Below are positions 56,402-64,000 of a DNA stretch of 64,000 nt, in pieces. Below the pieces are notes generated by a model that saw only the letters and a program-made list of their open reading frames with translations, ran no database searches and was not told the DNA's origin. The DNA is taken from the NCBI RefSeq assembly GCF_000369045.1, contig NZ_KB849786.1, positions 665,906 through 729,905 on the forward strand, read 5' to 3'. The translations under genes and the position numbers were made by a program. This DNA comes from Acinetobacter pittii ATCC 19004 = CIP 70.29 (GTDB lineage: Bacteria; Pseudomonadota; Gammaproteobacteria; Pseudomonadales; Moraxellaceae). Each line of letters opens with the position of its first letter. Positions within the stretch are counted from its first letter, which is position 1.

Positions 56402-56860
56402 TTAATCGATTAGATCAATTTGCCAATTAGCGGCCTGAATTTTAACGTTTAAGTCACGGAGTTTTGCACTGATATCATCCGCCTGCTTTTGTAAGCTAGA
56501 AACAGGAATGACTTTCTTCCACTTAATTTCACGTGAGCTATAACGATCAGGTTCTCGATGTGTATTGGCAATCGCATCTATTAAAATCTTATGCTGTTCA
56601 GCATAACTATCACGCAAGCTTAATAGGGACAACAATACTTTGCCATCTTCCAGTTTTGCTTGTGCATTGGTCAAGTGAATACGACAAATCAATTGATTGC
56701 TTTCCTGAGTTAAAGCGAATACTTGTTTGATGAGCTCATTTGGATCTTCACTAGGTTCATCACCTTCTTGTACCAATACATTGGCATTAATTCGTTGTTT
56801 TAACGAAGCAAGCTTTTTTTGTTGATCGCTTCGAAGTAAAAGTGCTTCTGCGAGTTTCAT
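56402..56860 (-). CDS. DIP1984-family protein
   Basis: A 152-residue, mostly helical soluble protein. It matches the DIP1984 (septicolysin-like) family by KLAEALLLRSDQQKKLASLKQRI, VQEGDEPSEDP, NRLxDRYSSREIKW-like stretch (EPDRYSSREIKWKKVI) and the final IQAANWQIDL. The family has no proven function; long helices suggest a coiled-coil bundle. It overlaps the HEPN-like gene by four bases and is cotranscribed with rtcB. Its presence between rtcB and rtcA hints at a role in RNA repair or damage control. Confidence 0.85.
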   Translation of the reverse strand: MKLAEALLLRSDQQKKLASLKQRINANVLVQEGDEPSEDPNELIKQVFALTQESNQLICRIHLTNAQAKLEDGKVLLSLLSLRDSYAEQHKILIDAIANTHREPDRYSSREIKWKKVIPVSSLQKQADDISAKLRDLNVKIQAANWQIDLID

Positions 56861-57306
56861 TCTTCTATCTCTATTTTATTCCAGTCAAAATTATCATCGG
56901 GTAGGAAATCTGAATAATGGGTTTGAGTATGCTGCATAAATTTAATAAACAAATTACTCATGTAATCAGGTTTTAAATGAATTAAGGCTGTTGCAGCAAT
57001 AATGATTCGACTGATTGCAGCCTCTGTAAACTCTTGCTCACTTAGCTCGGTAAATGATTGATGACAACTCCCATGCTTTAACCAATTTCTGACTTTATTA
57101 ATTTCTTTAGAAACTAGTTTTACTTGTAAGTTGTTGTTTATCTCAATATTTTCACTGACTTGATGAAATATATAGCCACTTTTAATTTCACCAAAAATAC
57201 CTTCCGCAGCACCAGCTAAAGTAATAGCTGGTACAAATGCATTTTCATATAAATAGAGTTTTATTGCCCATTCAAATTGCACAATTCCAGTTTCAATTTG
57301 GTTCAT
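56857..57306 (-). CDS. Unknown helical protein with HEPN-like R-N-x3-H motif
   Basis: A 149-residue protein. I do not recognise a named family. It is helical, with an early VPAITLAGAAEGIFGEI helix and a conserved-looking VRNWLKHG at residues 72-79. Arg-Asn-x3-His is the R-x4-H pattern of HEPN ribonucleases, where the residue after Arg is usually polar. The ATG at 57306 is chosen because AAAGGG lies seven bases upstream; it starts four bases after the rtcB stop. The neighbours make an RNA-related role likely, but nuclease activity is inference. Confidence 0.7.
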   Translation of the reverse strand: MNQIETGIVQFEWAIKLYLYENAFVPAITLAGAAEGIFGEIKSGYIFHQVSENIEINNNLQVKLVSKEINKVRNWLKHGSCHQSFTELSEQEFTEAAISRIIIAATALIHLKPDYMSNLFIKFMQHTQTHYSDFLPDDNFDWNKIEIEE

Positions 57307-57310
57307 TAGA

Positions 57311-58579
57311 TCACCCTTTAACACACACCACTTGTCGTAAGGTATACACTACTTCAACCAAATCGCTTTGTGCTTTCATTACATCTTCAATTGGTTTATA
57401 TGCCGATGGAATTTCATCAATAACAGCAGCATCTTTACGGCATTCCACACCTTCAGTTTGTGCAATCTGATCTTCAACAGTAAAACGTCGTTTTGCTTCA
57501 GTACGGCTCATAACACGGCCTGCACCATGCGAACATGAACAGAAAGATTCCTGATTTCCAAGCCCACGGACAATAAACGACTTCGCTCCCATTGAGCCTG
57601 GAATAATTCCATATTCACCTAAACGCGCACGAACTGCACCTTTACGAGTGACCATCACTTCTTCACCGTAGTGTTCTTCCTTTTCCACATAGTTATGGTG
57701 ACAGTTCACTGCTTCCAAACGTGCCTGAAAAGGCTTTGGTACAATAGTCGCCAAGGCTTTAATCGCAGATTGCATCATGATTTCTCGGTTCTTCATTGCA
57801 AAGCGTTGAGCCCAACCTACAGCAAACCAGTAATCATCAAAGTGTTCAGTTCCTTCTACTAGGTATGCTAAATCTTTATTTGGCAAATTAATGAAATGCT
57901 TCTCCATGTCTTTACGGGCAAGTTCGATAAAATGATTACCGATAGCATTTCCTACACCACGAGAACCTGAGTGCAACATAATCCAAACATGATCATGCTC
58001 ATCTAAACAGATTTCGACAAAGTGGTTTCCCGTACCTAAAGTTCCCAAATGTTTGCGGTTGTTGGTGTTTTTTAAACGTGGATGTTTTGCACAAATGTAT
58101 TCAAAATCTGCAACTAGATCAGCCCAAGCTTGATCTACCATTTCTGGTGGAGTTTCCCATGAACCACGATCACGTCCGCGCTTAGTCATTCCATGTGGAA
58201 TTAATCGTTCTAGTTCAGTACGTAGAGCATATAAGTTATCTGGTAAATCTGAAGCAGTTAAGCTTGTACGGGTTGCCATCATTCCACAACCAATATCTAC
58301 ACCCACAGCTGCAGGAATAATTGCCCCTTTAGTTGGAATTACGCTACCAATAGTTGCTCCTAAACCGAAGTGTACATCTGGCATGACAGCCATCCACTTA
58401 TAAATAAAAGGCATTTGAGCTGTTTGTAATAATTGTTGTTTTGAGTTGTCATCAACAAGCACGCCTTTAGTCCACATTTTGACTGGCATACTTTTTTCAT
58501 TTTGCAGAACTTCATAAGAACGTTGTTGCTGCTTTTGTTCAAACTGAGCTTGTTGGTTAATTTCTTCAATGACAGACAT
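57311..58579 (-). CDS. rtcB: RtcB, 3'-phosphate RNA ligase
   Basis: GTP- and Mn-dependent ligase joining RNA 2',3'-cyclic phosphate or 3'-phosphate to 5'-OH ends. The 422-residue protein has the metal-binding VDIGCGMMATRT, GTLGTGNHFVEI, MLHSGSRGVGN, NCHHNYV and the guanylylated-histidine region SCSHGAGRVMSR. The long N-terminal part resembles the E. coli form. AAGGA lies six to eight bases before the ATG. It is the first gene after a sigma-54 promoter and a GC-rich leader hairpin. Confidence 0.95.
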   Translation of the reverse strand: MSVIEEINQQAQFEQKQQQRSYEVLQNEKSMPVKMWTKGVLVDDNSKQQLLQTAQMPFIYKWMAVMPDVHFGLGATIGSVIPTKGAIIPAAVGVDIGCGMMATRTSLTASDLPDNLYALRTELERLIPHGMTKRGRDRGSWETPPEMVDQAWADLVADFEYICAKHPRLKNTNNRKHLGTLGTGNHFVEICLDEHDHVWIMLHSGSRGVGNAIGNHFIELARKDMEKHFINLPNKDLAYLVEGTEHFDDYWFAVGWAQRFAMKNREIMMQSAIKALATIVPKPFQARLEAVNCHHNYVEKEEHYGEEVMVTRKGAVRARLGEYGIIPGSMGAKSFIVRGLGNQESFCSCSHGAGRVMSRTEAKRRFTVEDQIAQTEGVECRKDAAVIDEIPSAYKPIEDVMKAQSDLVEVVYTLRQVVCVKG

Positions 58580-58597
58580 TTTCTTTTCCTTTCAAAG

Positions 58598-58624
58598 CCT
58601 GCCTGCCAAGCGTTTGCAGGCAGG
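58598..58624 (-). other. GC-rich hairpin in the rtcB leader
   Basis: Perfect 9-bp stem CCTGCCTGC / GCAGGCAGG with a nine-base loop. It lies between the predicted transcription start and the rtcB ribosome site, in an otherwise AT-rich leader, without a T-run. Confidence 0.6.
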
Positions 58625-58666
58625 TGTTATTCACAAGATCCCAATGATGTTGTGTGCTTTGTACTA

Positions 58667-58684
58667 TTGCACTGAGTGTGCCAA
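58667..58684 (-). promoter_or_regulatory. Sigma-54 promoter of rtcB
   Basis: On the minus strand TTGGCAC-ACTCA-GTGCAA has GG and GC spaced by exactly ten bases, the -24/-12 pattern. It lies about 90 bases before rtcB. The activator RtcR, a sigma-54 partner, is encoded 1.2 kb away. Confidence 0.88.
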
Positions 58685-58834
58685 CTTTTTAAAAAAGCAT
58701 TTAATTTAAGTATAAATTATTGAAAATAATAAATAAAAATAATTTTATCTTCTGTCGGATAAATTTTATTGGCGGTTTTTAATATTAAAAATATATCTAA
58801 AAATATATTTAAATATCTTTTTGGATATATGTGT

Positions 58835-59809
58835 TTAATTGGGCTTCCCGTTTTTATCGACTTTTAGAAGCTGTCCAGCTTCATTTAAAGTAAATTCATC
58901 AAAATCATTTGCTAAATAAAAATGACCTTTATAAAACTGGCGAACTTCTTCAGTAATAGCTTGCTGCCCAGCTTTATCCTGATGTCTAGGGCTAAAATGC
59001 GTCAGAATTAAATTACTTAAAGATTGCTGTTCTGCAAATTCAGCCACCATTTTTGCTGAGCTATGCATTGGACCTTTGCCGACTTTATCTAAAACCGTTT
59101 GCAAGTAAGTCGATTCGTGAATAAGGAGTTGAGCATCTTTGCAAGCGTCAGCTAATAGTTCAGGTTGGTCATTATCACCACCTATAATTGCATGAACTTG
59201 TTGATTTTGAACTTTGATAAAGTCTTGAGCTTTTAAAGTTTGCCCCTCAAATTCAACATTGTAGCCTCGTTTTAAATGGCCCCACATATCGCCTTGAGGT
59301 ACGCCAAGCTGAGTTAGAGCTTGGGTATCTAACTTCTTCTGAATAGATTTGATATAAATGCTAAAAGCAAAACTTGGAACACGATGGCTTAGAGGGTGTG
59401 CTTGAACAATGAATTCGTCAGTGATCTGTTGTGGCTGTGTTGCTTCATTTACATCAATAAATTGAAGGGAATAGGGCAAATGTAAGTCTGTAAGCTGGGC
59501 AGTGATTTCAAACCATTGCTGAATTTCTTTCGGTGCAATCACGATTAAGGGCTTGCTACGGGCATTCATGCCTGCACTTGCCAATAAACCAACTAGACCA
59601 TAACAATGATCGCCGTGAACATGTGTAATACAAATGGCAACTAGATTTTGTAGTGAAAGTTTAGCTTGTTGAATGCGGTGCTGTGTACCTTCGCCAGCAT
59701 CAATTAAAATCCAGTCCTTATTTTTGCTGTTGCGAACTGCTAATCCTGAAACATTACGTGTTAGGGTTGGTACACCTGAAGATGTGCCTAAAAAAGTAAA
59801 ATGAAGCAT
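58835..59809 (-). CDS. rnz: Ribonuclease Z / tRNA 3' processing endonuclease
   Basis: Metallo-beta-lactamase-fold nuclease that trims tRNA 3' ends. The 324-residue protein has LGTSSGVPTLTRNVSG at the start and the zinc motif THVHGDHCYGLVGLL. It also has PLSHRVPSFAFSI and LTHFSPRHQDK, as in the ElaC/short RNase Z type. It lies between rtcB and rtcR on the minus strand. The sigma-54 promoter is downstream of it, so rnz has its own promoter near rtcR. Confidence 0.92.
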   Translation of the reverse strand: MLHFTFLGTSSGVPTLTRNVSGLAVRNSKNKDWILIDAGEGTQHRIQQAKLSLQNLVAICITHVHGDHCYGLVGLLASAGMNARSKPLIVIAPKEIQQWFEITAQLTDLHLPYSLQFIDVNEATQPQQITDEFIVQAHPLSHRVPSFAFSIYIKSIQKKLDTQALTQLGVPQGDMWGHLKRGYNVEFEGQTLKAQDFIKVQNQQVHAIIGGDNDQPELLADACKDAQLLIHESTYLQTVLDKVGKGPMHSSAKMVAEFAEQQSLSNLILTHFSPRHQDKAGQQAITEEVRQFYKGHFYLANDFDEFTLNEAGQLLKVDKNGKPN

Positions 59810-59876
59810 ATTCTTGGAATTTTTTGGTCAAATGCGTATTGTATATTATAGACACTTATAAAATTTTATAGAAATT

Positions 59877-61478
59877 ATGGCGGATGCAAAGAAAACAGTC
59901 GTTATTGGCTTTGTCGGTTCTACGCTTGATCAGGGGAGAAGGCCGGATCGATGGCAACGTTGGCGTCCTACGATTAGCCTGTTAATGCATGAAGATTTGC
60001 TTGTAGATGAATTGGTACTTTTACATGATCGACAACATCATAATTTAGTTAAATCTATAGCAGCAGATGCTAAAGAGATTTCTCCACAAACACAGGTTTC
60101 TGGACATAAGGTCAGTATAAAAGATCCTTGGGATTTTGCTGAAGTTTATGGGGCACTTTATGATTTTGTAAAAACCTATCCGTTTGATGTCGAAAAAAAT
60201 AACTATTTATTGCATATCACAACGGGAACACATGTTGCCCAAATTTGTTGGTATTTATTGGTAGATGCACATTATTTACCTGCTCAGCTTATCCAAAGCT
60301 CACCTAATCAACCAAAGACCCCAAAAGGTGAATATAGAATTATTGATCTGGACCTGTCTCGATACGATGTTTTAAAACAGCGCTTCGATGATGAACAAAA
60401 ACAAAATTGGCAACAACTTAAAGCAAATATTTCTACTCATAATAAAGCGTTTAATCAGCTTATTGAGGAAGTTGAATTAGTTGCAACCCGCTCTAGTGCA
60501 CCTATTTTGATTATGGGGGCAACAGGGGTTGGTAAGTCTCATTTAGCAAAACAAATTTTTCAGTTAAAGAAAGATAAATTTCAATTAAGCGGTCGTTTTA
60601 TTGATGTTAACTGTGCAACCTTGCGTGGTGATAGTGCCATGTCAACTTTATTTGGTCATATAAAAGGTGCATTTACAGGAGCAGCAGCTTCTCGTGCTGG
60701 TTTATTAAAAAGTGCTGACCAAGGCATTTTATTTTTAGATGAAATTGGTGAATTAGGACTTGATGAACAAGCTATGCTGCTAAAAGCGCTAGAAGACAAA
60801 AGTTTTTTTCCTGTTGGAAGTGATAAGGAAATTCAGGCCGATTTTCAGCTAATCGCAGGTACTAACCGTGATTTACGCAATGAGGTTCAAGCTGGTCGTT
60901 TTCGTGAAGATTTATGGGCTCGTTTGAATACGTGGACGTTCTTCTTACCAAATTTAAAAGACCGTGTAGAAGATATTGCACCCAATATTGATTTTGAGCT
61001 ACAGCGTTTTGCTGCAATTCATCAAAGACAATTACGTTTTCAACGTGATGCTTTAGAAACATATTTAAAGTTTGCTAAATCAGTAGATGCATCATGGCAA
61101 GGAAATTTTAGAGATTTAGCAGCGAGCGTAACTCGTTTGGCAACTTTATCGCAAGGTGAGTTAATTCGCCGTGAAGCTGTAGAAAAAGAAATTCAACGTC
61201 TAAAGCAGCTTTGGCTTATTCAGGATGAATCTTACAATGATAAAAATACAGATATTTTGTTGAACTATTTAAGTCCTGAGCAGCTAGAACAAATAGATGA
61301 ATTTGATCAGATTCAATTACGAGGTGTGCTCAAAATCTGCGAAAATTCAAAATCCATGGCAGAGGCGGGAAGACAACTCTTTTCAGTATCTCGACAACAA
61401 CGTAATACAACAAATGATAGTGACCGAGTGAAAAAATATTTAGCCCGTTTTGGGTTAAGTTGGAATAATTTTCAATAA
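59877..61478 (+). CDS. rtcR: RtcR, sigma-54-dependent activator of the RNA-repair operon
   Basis: Enhancer-binding activator of rtcBA. The 533-residue protein has an N-terminal CARF-like sensor domain (1-180: VVIGFVGSTLDQGRRPDRWQRWRPT, DPWDFAEVYGALYDF and HITTGTHVAQICWYLL). That domain is thought to bind an RNA-derived ligand. The AAA+ domain has Walker A GATGVGKSHLAK near 213, GAFTGAA near 264 and LFLDEIGEL. A C-terminal Fis-like helix-turn-helix includes MAEAGRQLFSVSRQQR. It is divergent from rnz by 67 bases. Confidence 0.94.
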   Translation: MADAKKTVVIGFVGSTLDQGRRPDRWQRWRPTISLLMHEDLLVDELVLLHDRQHHNLVKSIAADAKEISPQTQVSGHKVSIKDPWDFAEVYGALYDFVKTYPFDVEKNNYLLHITTGTHVAQICWYLLVDAHYLPAQLIQSSPNQPKTPKGEYRIIDLDLSRYDVLKQRFDDEQKQNWQQLKANISTHNKAFNQLIEEVELVATRSSAPILIMGATGVGKSHLAKQIFQLKKDKFQLSGRFIDVNCATLRGDSAMSTLFGHIKGAFTGAAASRAGLLKSADQGILFLDEIGELGLDEQAMLLKALEDKSFFPVGSDKEIQADFQLIAGTNRDLRNEVQAGRFREDLWARLNTWTFFLPNLKDRVEDIAPNIDFELQRFAAIHQRQLRFQRDALETYLKFAKSVDASWQGNFRDLAASVTRLATLSQGELIRREAVEKEIQRLKQLWLIQDESYNDKNTDILLNYLSPEQLEQIDEFDQIQLRGVLKICENSKSMAEAGRQLFSVSRQQRNTTNDSDRVKKYLARFGLSWNNFQ

Positions 61479-61496
61479 TGACACGGCTTATAAAAT

Positions 61497-61525
61497 GATG
61501 GGCATACTCTCAAGTTATGCCCATC
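61497..61525. terminator. Hairpin between rtcR and the alpha/beta hydrolase gene
   Basis: Perfect 10-bp stem GATGGGCATA / TATGCCCATC, 9-base loop, between convergent genes. T-runs are weak. Confidence 0.55.
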
Positions 61526-61535
61526 AAGTTACCGT

Positions 61536-62168
61536 TTATTTCATGATAATAAAACGTGTAATGATTTGGCGAAGCTGCTTTAAATAGCCTGTAAAGAAGT
61601 GGTTAGCACCCGGTAAAATTGTGATTGGATGTTTTTGTGGTTTTGCCCACTCAATTGCATCTGAAAGTAAAGTAATATCATCTTGCTCACCATGAATGAG
61701 TAGAATATCACCTTGAATTTCAGGAGTTTTATAGTGGCGTAAACCTACTACAGTAGCTGTTGGTAAACCACATAAAATTAACTGTACAGGTCGTAATTCA
61801 GGTTCAAGCTGTGCAAAGCATTTTGCTAAAACATATGAGCCAAAGCTAAAACCGCCTGCATAAAAGGGTAGGCCTTCATGAAGCTTACGAACGTGCTCAA
61901 TTACAGCTAAGATATCTTCAGTTTCACCATGGCCTTCATCATGAATGCCTTCACTGCCGCCTAAACCACGGAAACTAGGACGGTAAACAATACAACCATA
62001 TTCATTAAAAATTTGGGTTAAAAGGGCAGGGACTTTATGCTGAGGGGTTCCACCTTGCAATGGGTGCGGATGGCAAACAACCGCAAAGCCTTTGATTTCA
62101 CCTTCAGGGCGGTCAACGAAAAGTTCAATTTTACCTACTGGACCCTGGATGAAAGTTTGCTCAGACAT
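61536..62168 (-). CDS. Alpha/beta hydrolase (dienelactone-hydrolase-like superfamily)
   Basis: A 210-residue cytoplasmic hydrolase. The start VCHPHPLQGGTPQHKVPALL is typical of the COG2945-type hydrolases. The elbow GGFSFGSYVLAK gives the likely nucleophile serine, LIHGEQDDI the acid, and PGANHFFTGYL the histidine. The ATG at 62168 is chosen because the family starts there; the frame extends seven codons to a non-ATG start. The substrate is unknown. Confidence 0.83.
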   Translation of the reverse strand: MSEQTFIQGPVGKIELFVDRPEGEIKGFAVVCHPHPLQGGTPQHKVPALLTQIFNEYGCIVYRPSFRGLGGSEGIHDEGHGETEDILAVIEHVRKLHEGLPFYAGGFSFGSYVLAKCFAQLEPELRPVQLILCGLPTATVVGLRHYKTPEIQGDILLIHGEQDDITLLSDAIEWAKPQKHPITILPGANHFFTGYLKQLRQIITRFIIMK

Positions 62169-62293
62169 ATAAGAACCGCTAAATAACAATACGTAGTGCT
62201 ATTTTACCGATAGTCGTCATTGAAAACACGAGTTAGCATTAAAAAATATCTACTGTTATAGTTGGTATTAAGAATAATTTTTTCAGGTTGTCT

Positions 62294-63067
62294 ATGCTTG
62301 CTTTAATTTCTCCTGCAAAAACTTTAGATTATGAAACAGCGTTACCTACAGATGAGTTTACTCAGCCTCGCTTGTTAGAAAACTCAGCACAATTAATTGA
62401 TGTTTGCCGCAAACTTTCTGCTTCGGAAATTGCGAGTTTAATGAGTGTAAGTGAAAAAATTGCCACACTAAATGCAGATCGATTTAGAGACTGGAATCCC
62501 GAATTTAATTTCTCAAATGCTCGCCAAGCAATTTATGCATTTAAAGGGGATGTGTATACCGGTTTAGATGCGTACCTTTTAAAAGATAAAGATATTGACT
62601 TTGCACAGCAGCACTTGCGTATGCTCTCTGGTCTATATGGTTTATTGCGTCCTTTAGATTTAATGATGCCTTATCGTTTAGAGATGGGTACTAAATTAAA
62701 AAATACTAGAGGTCATAATTTGTATGAATTCTGGGGTGATATCATCACTAACCAAATTAATGAAGACTTGGCCGCAATTAAATCTGAATTGCTGGTAAAT
62801 CTAGCTTCAGATGAATATTACAAGTCTGTCAATGAAAAGAAAATTAAGGCTGAAATTGTGAAGCCTGTTTTTCTTGACCAGAAAAATGGCAAATATAAAG
62901 TCATTAGTTTCTATGCGAAAAAAGCACGTGGTTTAATGGCTCGTTTTATTGTTGAAAACCAATTAAATAAAGCTGAAGACATCAAAGCGTTTAATACCGA
63001 GGGTTATTACTTTGATGCTGATAACTCATCGGCAAAAGAGTTAGTATTTAAACGTGATGAGCAATAA
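62294..63067 (+). CDS. yaaA: Peroxide stress protein YaaA
   Basis: Binds DNA and lowers free iron and oxidative damage in E. coli, where it is OxyR-controlled. The 257-residue protein has the family start [67 protein letters not shown] and [16 protein letters not shown]. The ATG at 62294 is chosen because AGG lies seven bases upstream; a TTG two codons earlier is not needed. The HD protein follows 19 bases on. Confidence 0.92.
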   Translation: MLALISPAKTLDYETALPTDEFTQPRLLENSAQLIDVCRKLSASEIASLMSVSEKIATLNADRFRDWNPEFNFSNARQAIYAFKGDVYTGLDAYLLKDKDIDFAQQHLRMLSGLYGLLRPLDLMMPYRLEMGTKLKNTRGHNLYEFWGDIITNQINEDLAAIKSELLVNLASDEYYKSVNEKKIKAEIVKPVFLDQKNGKYKVISFYAKKARGLMARFIVENQLNKAEDIKAFNTEGYYFDADNSSAKELVFKRDEQ

Positions 63068-63086
63068 TCTTAAGCGTGGTTAATAG

Positions 63087-63710
63087 ATGACGATGCAGCT
63101 TTATTTATCAAAACTAAAGCATGTTTGGTTTGAGCTGCATCAGTATTATAATTTTTCTGAACCGCAGAAAATCTATGATGAACTTATTGCGGCTTATAGT
63201 GAAAAACAGCGAGCCTACCATACCGTCCAACATTTATATGAATGTTTGAGTTTAATGGAGGCGGTCCAATACGAATTAAATGATCCGTATGCTGTTGCAT
63301 TGGCTCTCTGGTTTCATGATGTTATCTATGATCCTCAAGCACCAGATAATGAGCTTAAAAGTGCTGAGTTATTTGAACAATTGATGGCGCAAGATTTATC
63401 GTTTGATACCCTAAAGAAAATAAAGCGTTGGATTCTTGCGACTCAAAAGCATGCATTAACCGATGAAATAGATTTGCAATTTTTGTTGGATATTGATTTA
63501 GCTATTTTGGCAGCAACACCTGAACGTTTTATCCAGTATGAACAGCAAATTCAGCAGGAGTATTCTTGGGTTGATCCTGAAGTATATGCGATTAAGCGAA
63601 AAGAAGTTTTAATGCATTTTTATCAGTCTGAGCCACTTTATCAAACTGTATATTTCCAAAAGAATTTTGAGTTAAACGCCAAGGATAATTTAAGACAAAT
63701 ATTGGAATAG
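63087..63710 (+). CDS. HD-superfamily metal-dependent phosphohydrolase-like protein
   Basis: A 207-residue cytoplasmic protein of the COG4339 type. The HD metal ligands are visible: AYHTVQHLYECL and ALWFHDVIYDPQAPDNELKSAELF, followed by DIDLAILAA. The substrate is unknown. It probably shares a transcript with yaaA. Confidence 0.82.
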   Translation: MTMQLYLSKLKHVWFELHQYYNFSEPQKIYDELIAAYSEKQRAYHTVQHLYECLSLMEAVQYELNDPYAVALALWFHDVIYDPQAPDNELKSAELFEQLMAQDLSFDTLKKIKRWILATQKHALTDEIDLQFLLDIDLAILAATPERFIQYEQQIQQEYSWVDPEVYAIKRKEVLMHFYQSEPLYQTVYFQKNFELNAKDNLRQILE

Positions 63711-63795
63711 CCTAAGTTAGGTATAAGAATTTAGATCTACCATTAGAATAAAGCGATATATTTTTAAAAGGTAAAATGGTTATATGGTAGGAGAG

Positions 63796-63823
63796 AGGAA
63801 CCACTGAAAAAGCAGTGATTCCT
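63796..63823 (-). terminator. Hairpin after thiG, possible terminator
   Basis: 11-base arms AGGAACCACTG / CAGTGATTCCT with one mismatch and a six-base loop, just past the thiG stop. T-run is poor. Confidence 0.35.
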
Positions 63824-63833
63824 TAGAAATAAA

Positions 63834-64000
63834 TTATTTAAAGAAATAACCTGTTTCAGGTGAGCTTGCATTTGCCATACGTTTACGTGGCATACGACCA
63901 GCTAAAAATGCTTCACGTCCAGCTTCAACAGCTTTTTTCATCGCTGAAGCCATCAAAATAGGGTTTTGCGCAGCTGCAATAGCAGTATTCATCAATACAC
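63834..64000 (-). CDS. thiG: Thiazole synthase ThiG, C-terminal end (cut by window)
   Basis: The last 55 codons of a minus-strand gene that continues beyond the window. The translation [36 protein letters not shown], ending in [10 protein letters not shown], matches the C-terminus of ThiG, which forms the thiazole ring of thiamine. No other part of a thiamine cluster is in the window, apart from the ThiE-like domain of the Nudix fusion. Confidence 0.9.

Noticed and set aside
1..64000. CRISPR arrays, insertion sequences, prophage or integron parts
   Set aside because: No regular spaced repeats, transposase, integrase or attC-like elements were seen.

Overview
This window reads as a stretch of chromosome from an Acinetobacter of the calcoaceticus-baumannii complex. 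The support is an AT-rich genome with Acinetobacter-type proteins: the adeFGH-adeL efflux locus, an AbeS-type SMR pump, a TyrA-AroA fusion, and dispersed cell-wall and secretion genes. The exact species is not decided; AbeS differs at several positions from the A. baumannii sequence I remember. I see no insertion sequence, prophage, CRISPR array or rRNA operon. Most genes are core housekeeping genes.

Layout, left to right. 1-1.4 kb: end of an AzlC/AzlD branched-chain amino-acid exporter and a small DUF962 membrane protein. 1.9-5 kb (minus): rodA-mltB and rlpA, a peptidoglycan elongation/remodelling group. 5.1-8.3 kb (minus): a four-gene run of ABC-2 exporter ATPase and permease, queF, and an unknown protein. 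8.4-10 kb: tRNA-Arg(CCG), an unknown protein and an exonuclease. 10.3-13 kb (plus): a lipoprotein hydrolase and glyA. 13.1-20.2 kb: adeH, adeG and adeF (minus) with divergent adeL (plus). 20.4-23.5 kb (plus): a basic amino-acid ABC importer. 23.5-28.4 kb: abeS, a tRNA-hydroxylation pair (trhP plus ferredoxin), and a MocR regulator divergent from phzF. 28.4-37.2 kb: fpr, trmO, a DUF4010 membrane protein, a lone GspE-type ATPase, an OB-fold protein with qseBC, hemP behind a Fur box, and a Nudix-ThiE-like fusion. 37.2-45.9 kb: mrcB with an LpoP-like lipoprotein, nadK-yeaC, a palindromic repeat cluster, a YbiB-like gene, dctA behind a long hairpin-rich leader, and an acyl-CoA dehydrogenase. 45.9-55 kb: an unknown lipoprotein, a Fur-box-controlled esterase, pheA and tyrA-aroA, an unknown protein, a SUMF1-fold lipoprotein, and pepD. 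55.1-61.5 kb: an RNA-repair locus. 61.5-64 kb: an alpha/beta hydrolase, yaaA, an HD-domain protein and the 3' end of thiG.

The most unusual region is the RNA-repair locus at 55.1-61.5 kb. A sigma-54 activator (RtcR) lies head-to-head with rnz (RNase Z). Behind rnz, a textbook -24/-12 promoter drives rtcB, a 149-residue protein with a HEPN-like R-N-x3-H motif, a DIP1984-family protein, an unexplained 259-base gap of raised GC with hairpins and an in-frame small ORF, and rtcA. A putative RNase and an unknown partner inserted between ligase and cyclase make this an RNA-repair variant worth testing. Other notable points are A/T hairpins and structured leaders at trhP, dctA, rtcB and the OB-fold gene, and Fur sites on two genes that have no visible iron-uptake cluster beside them.
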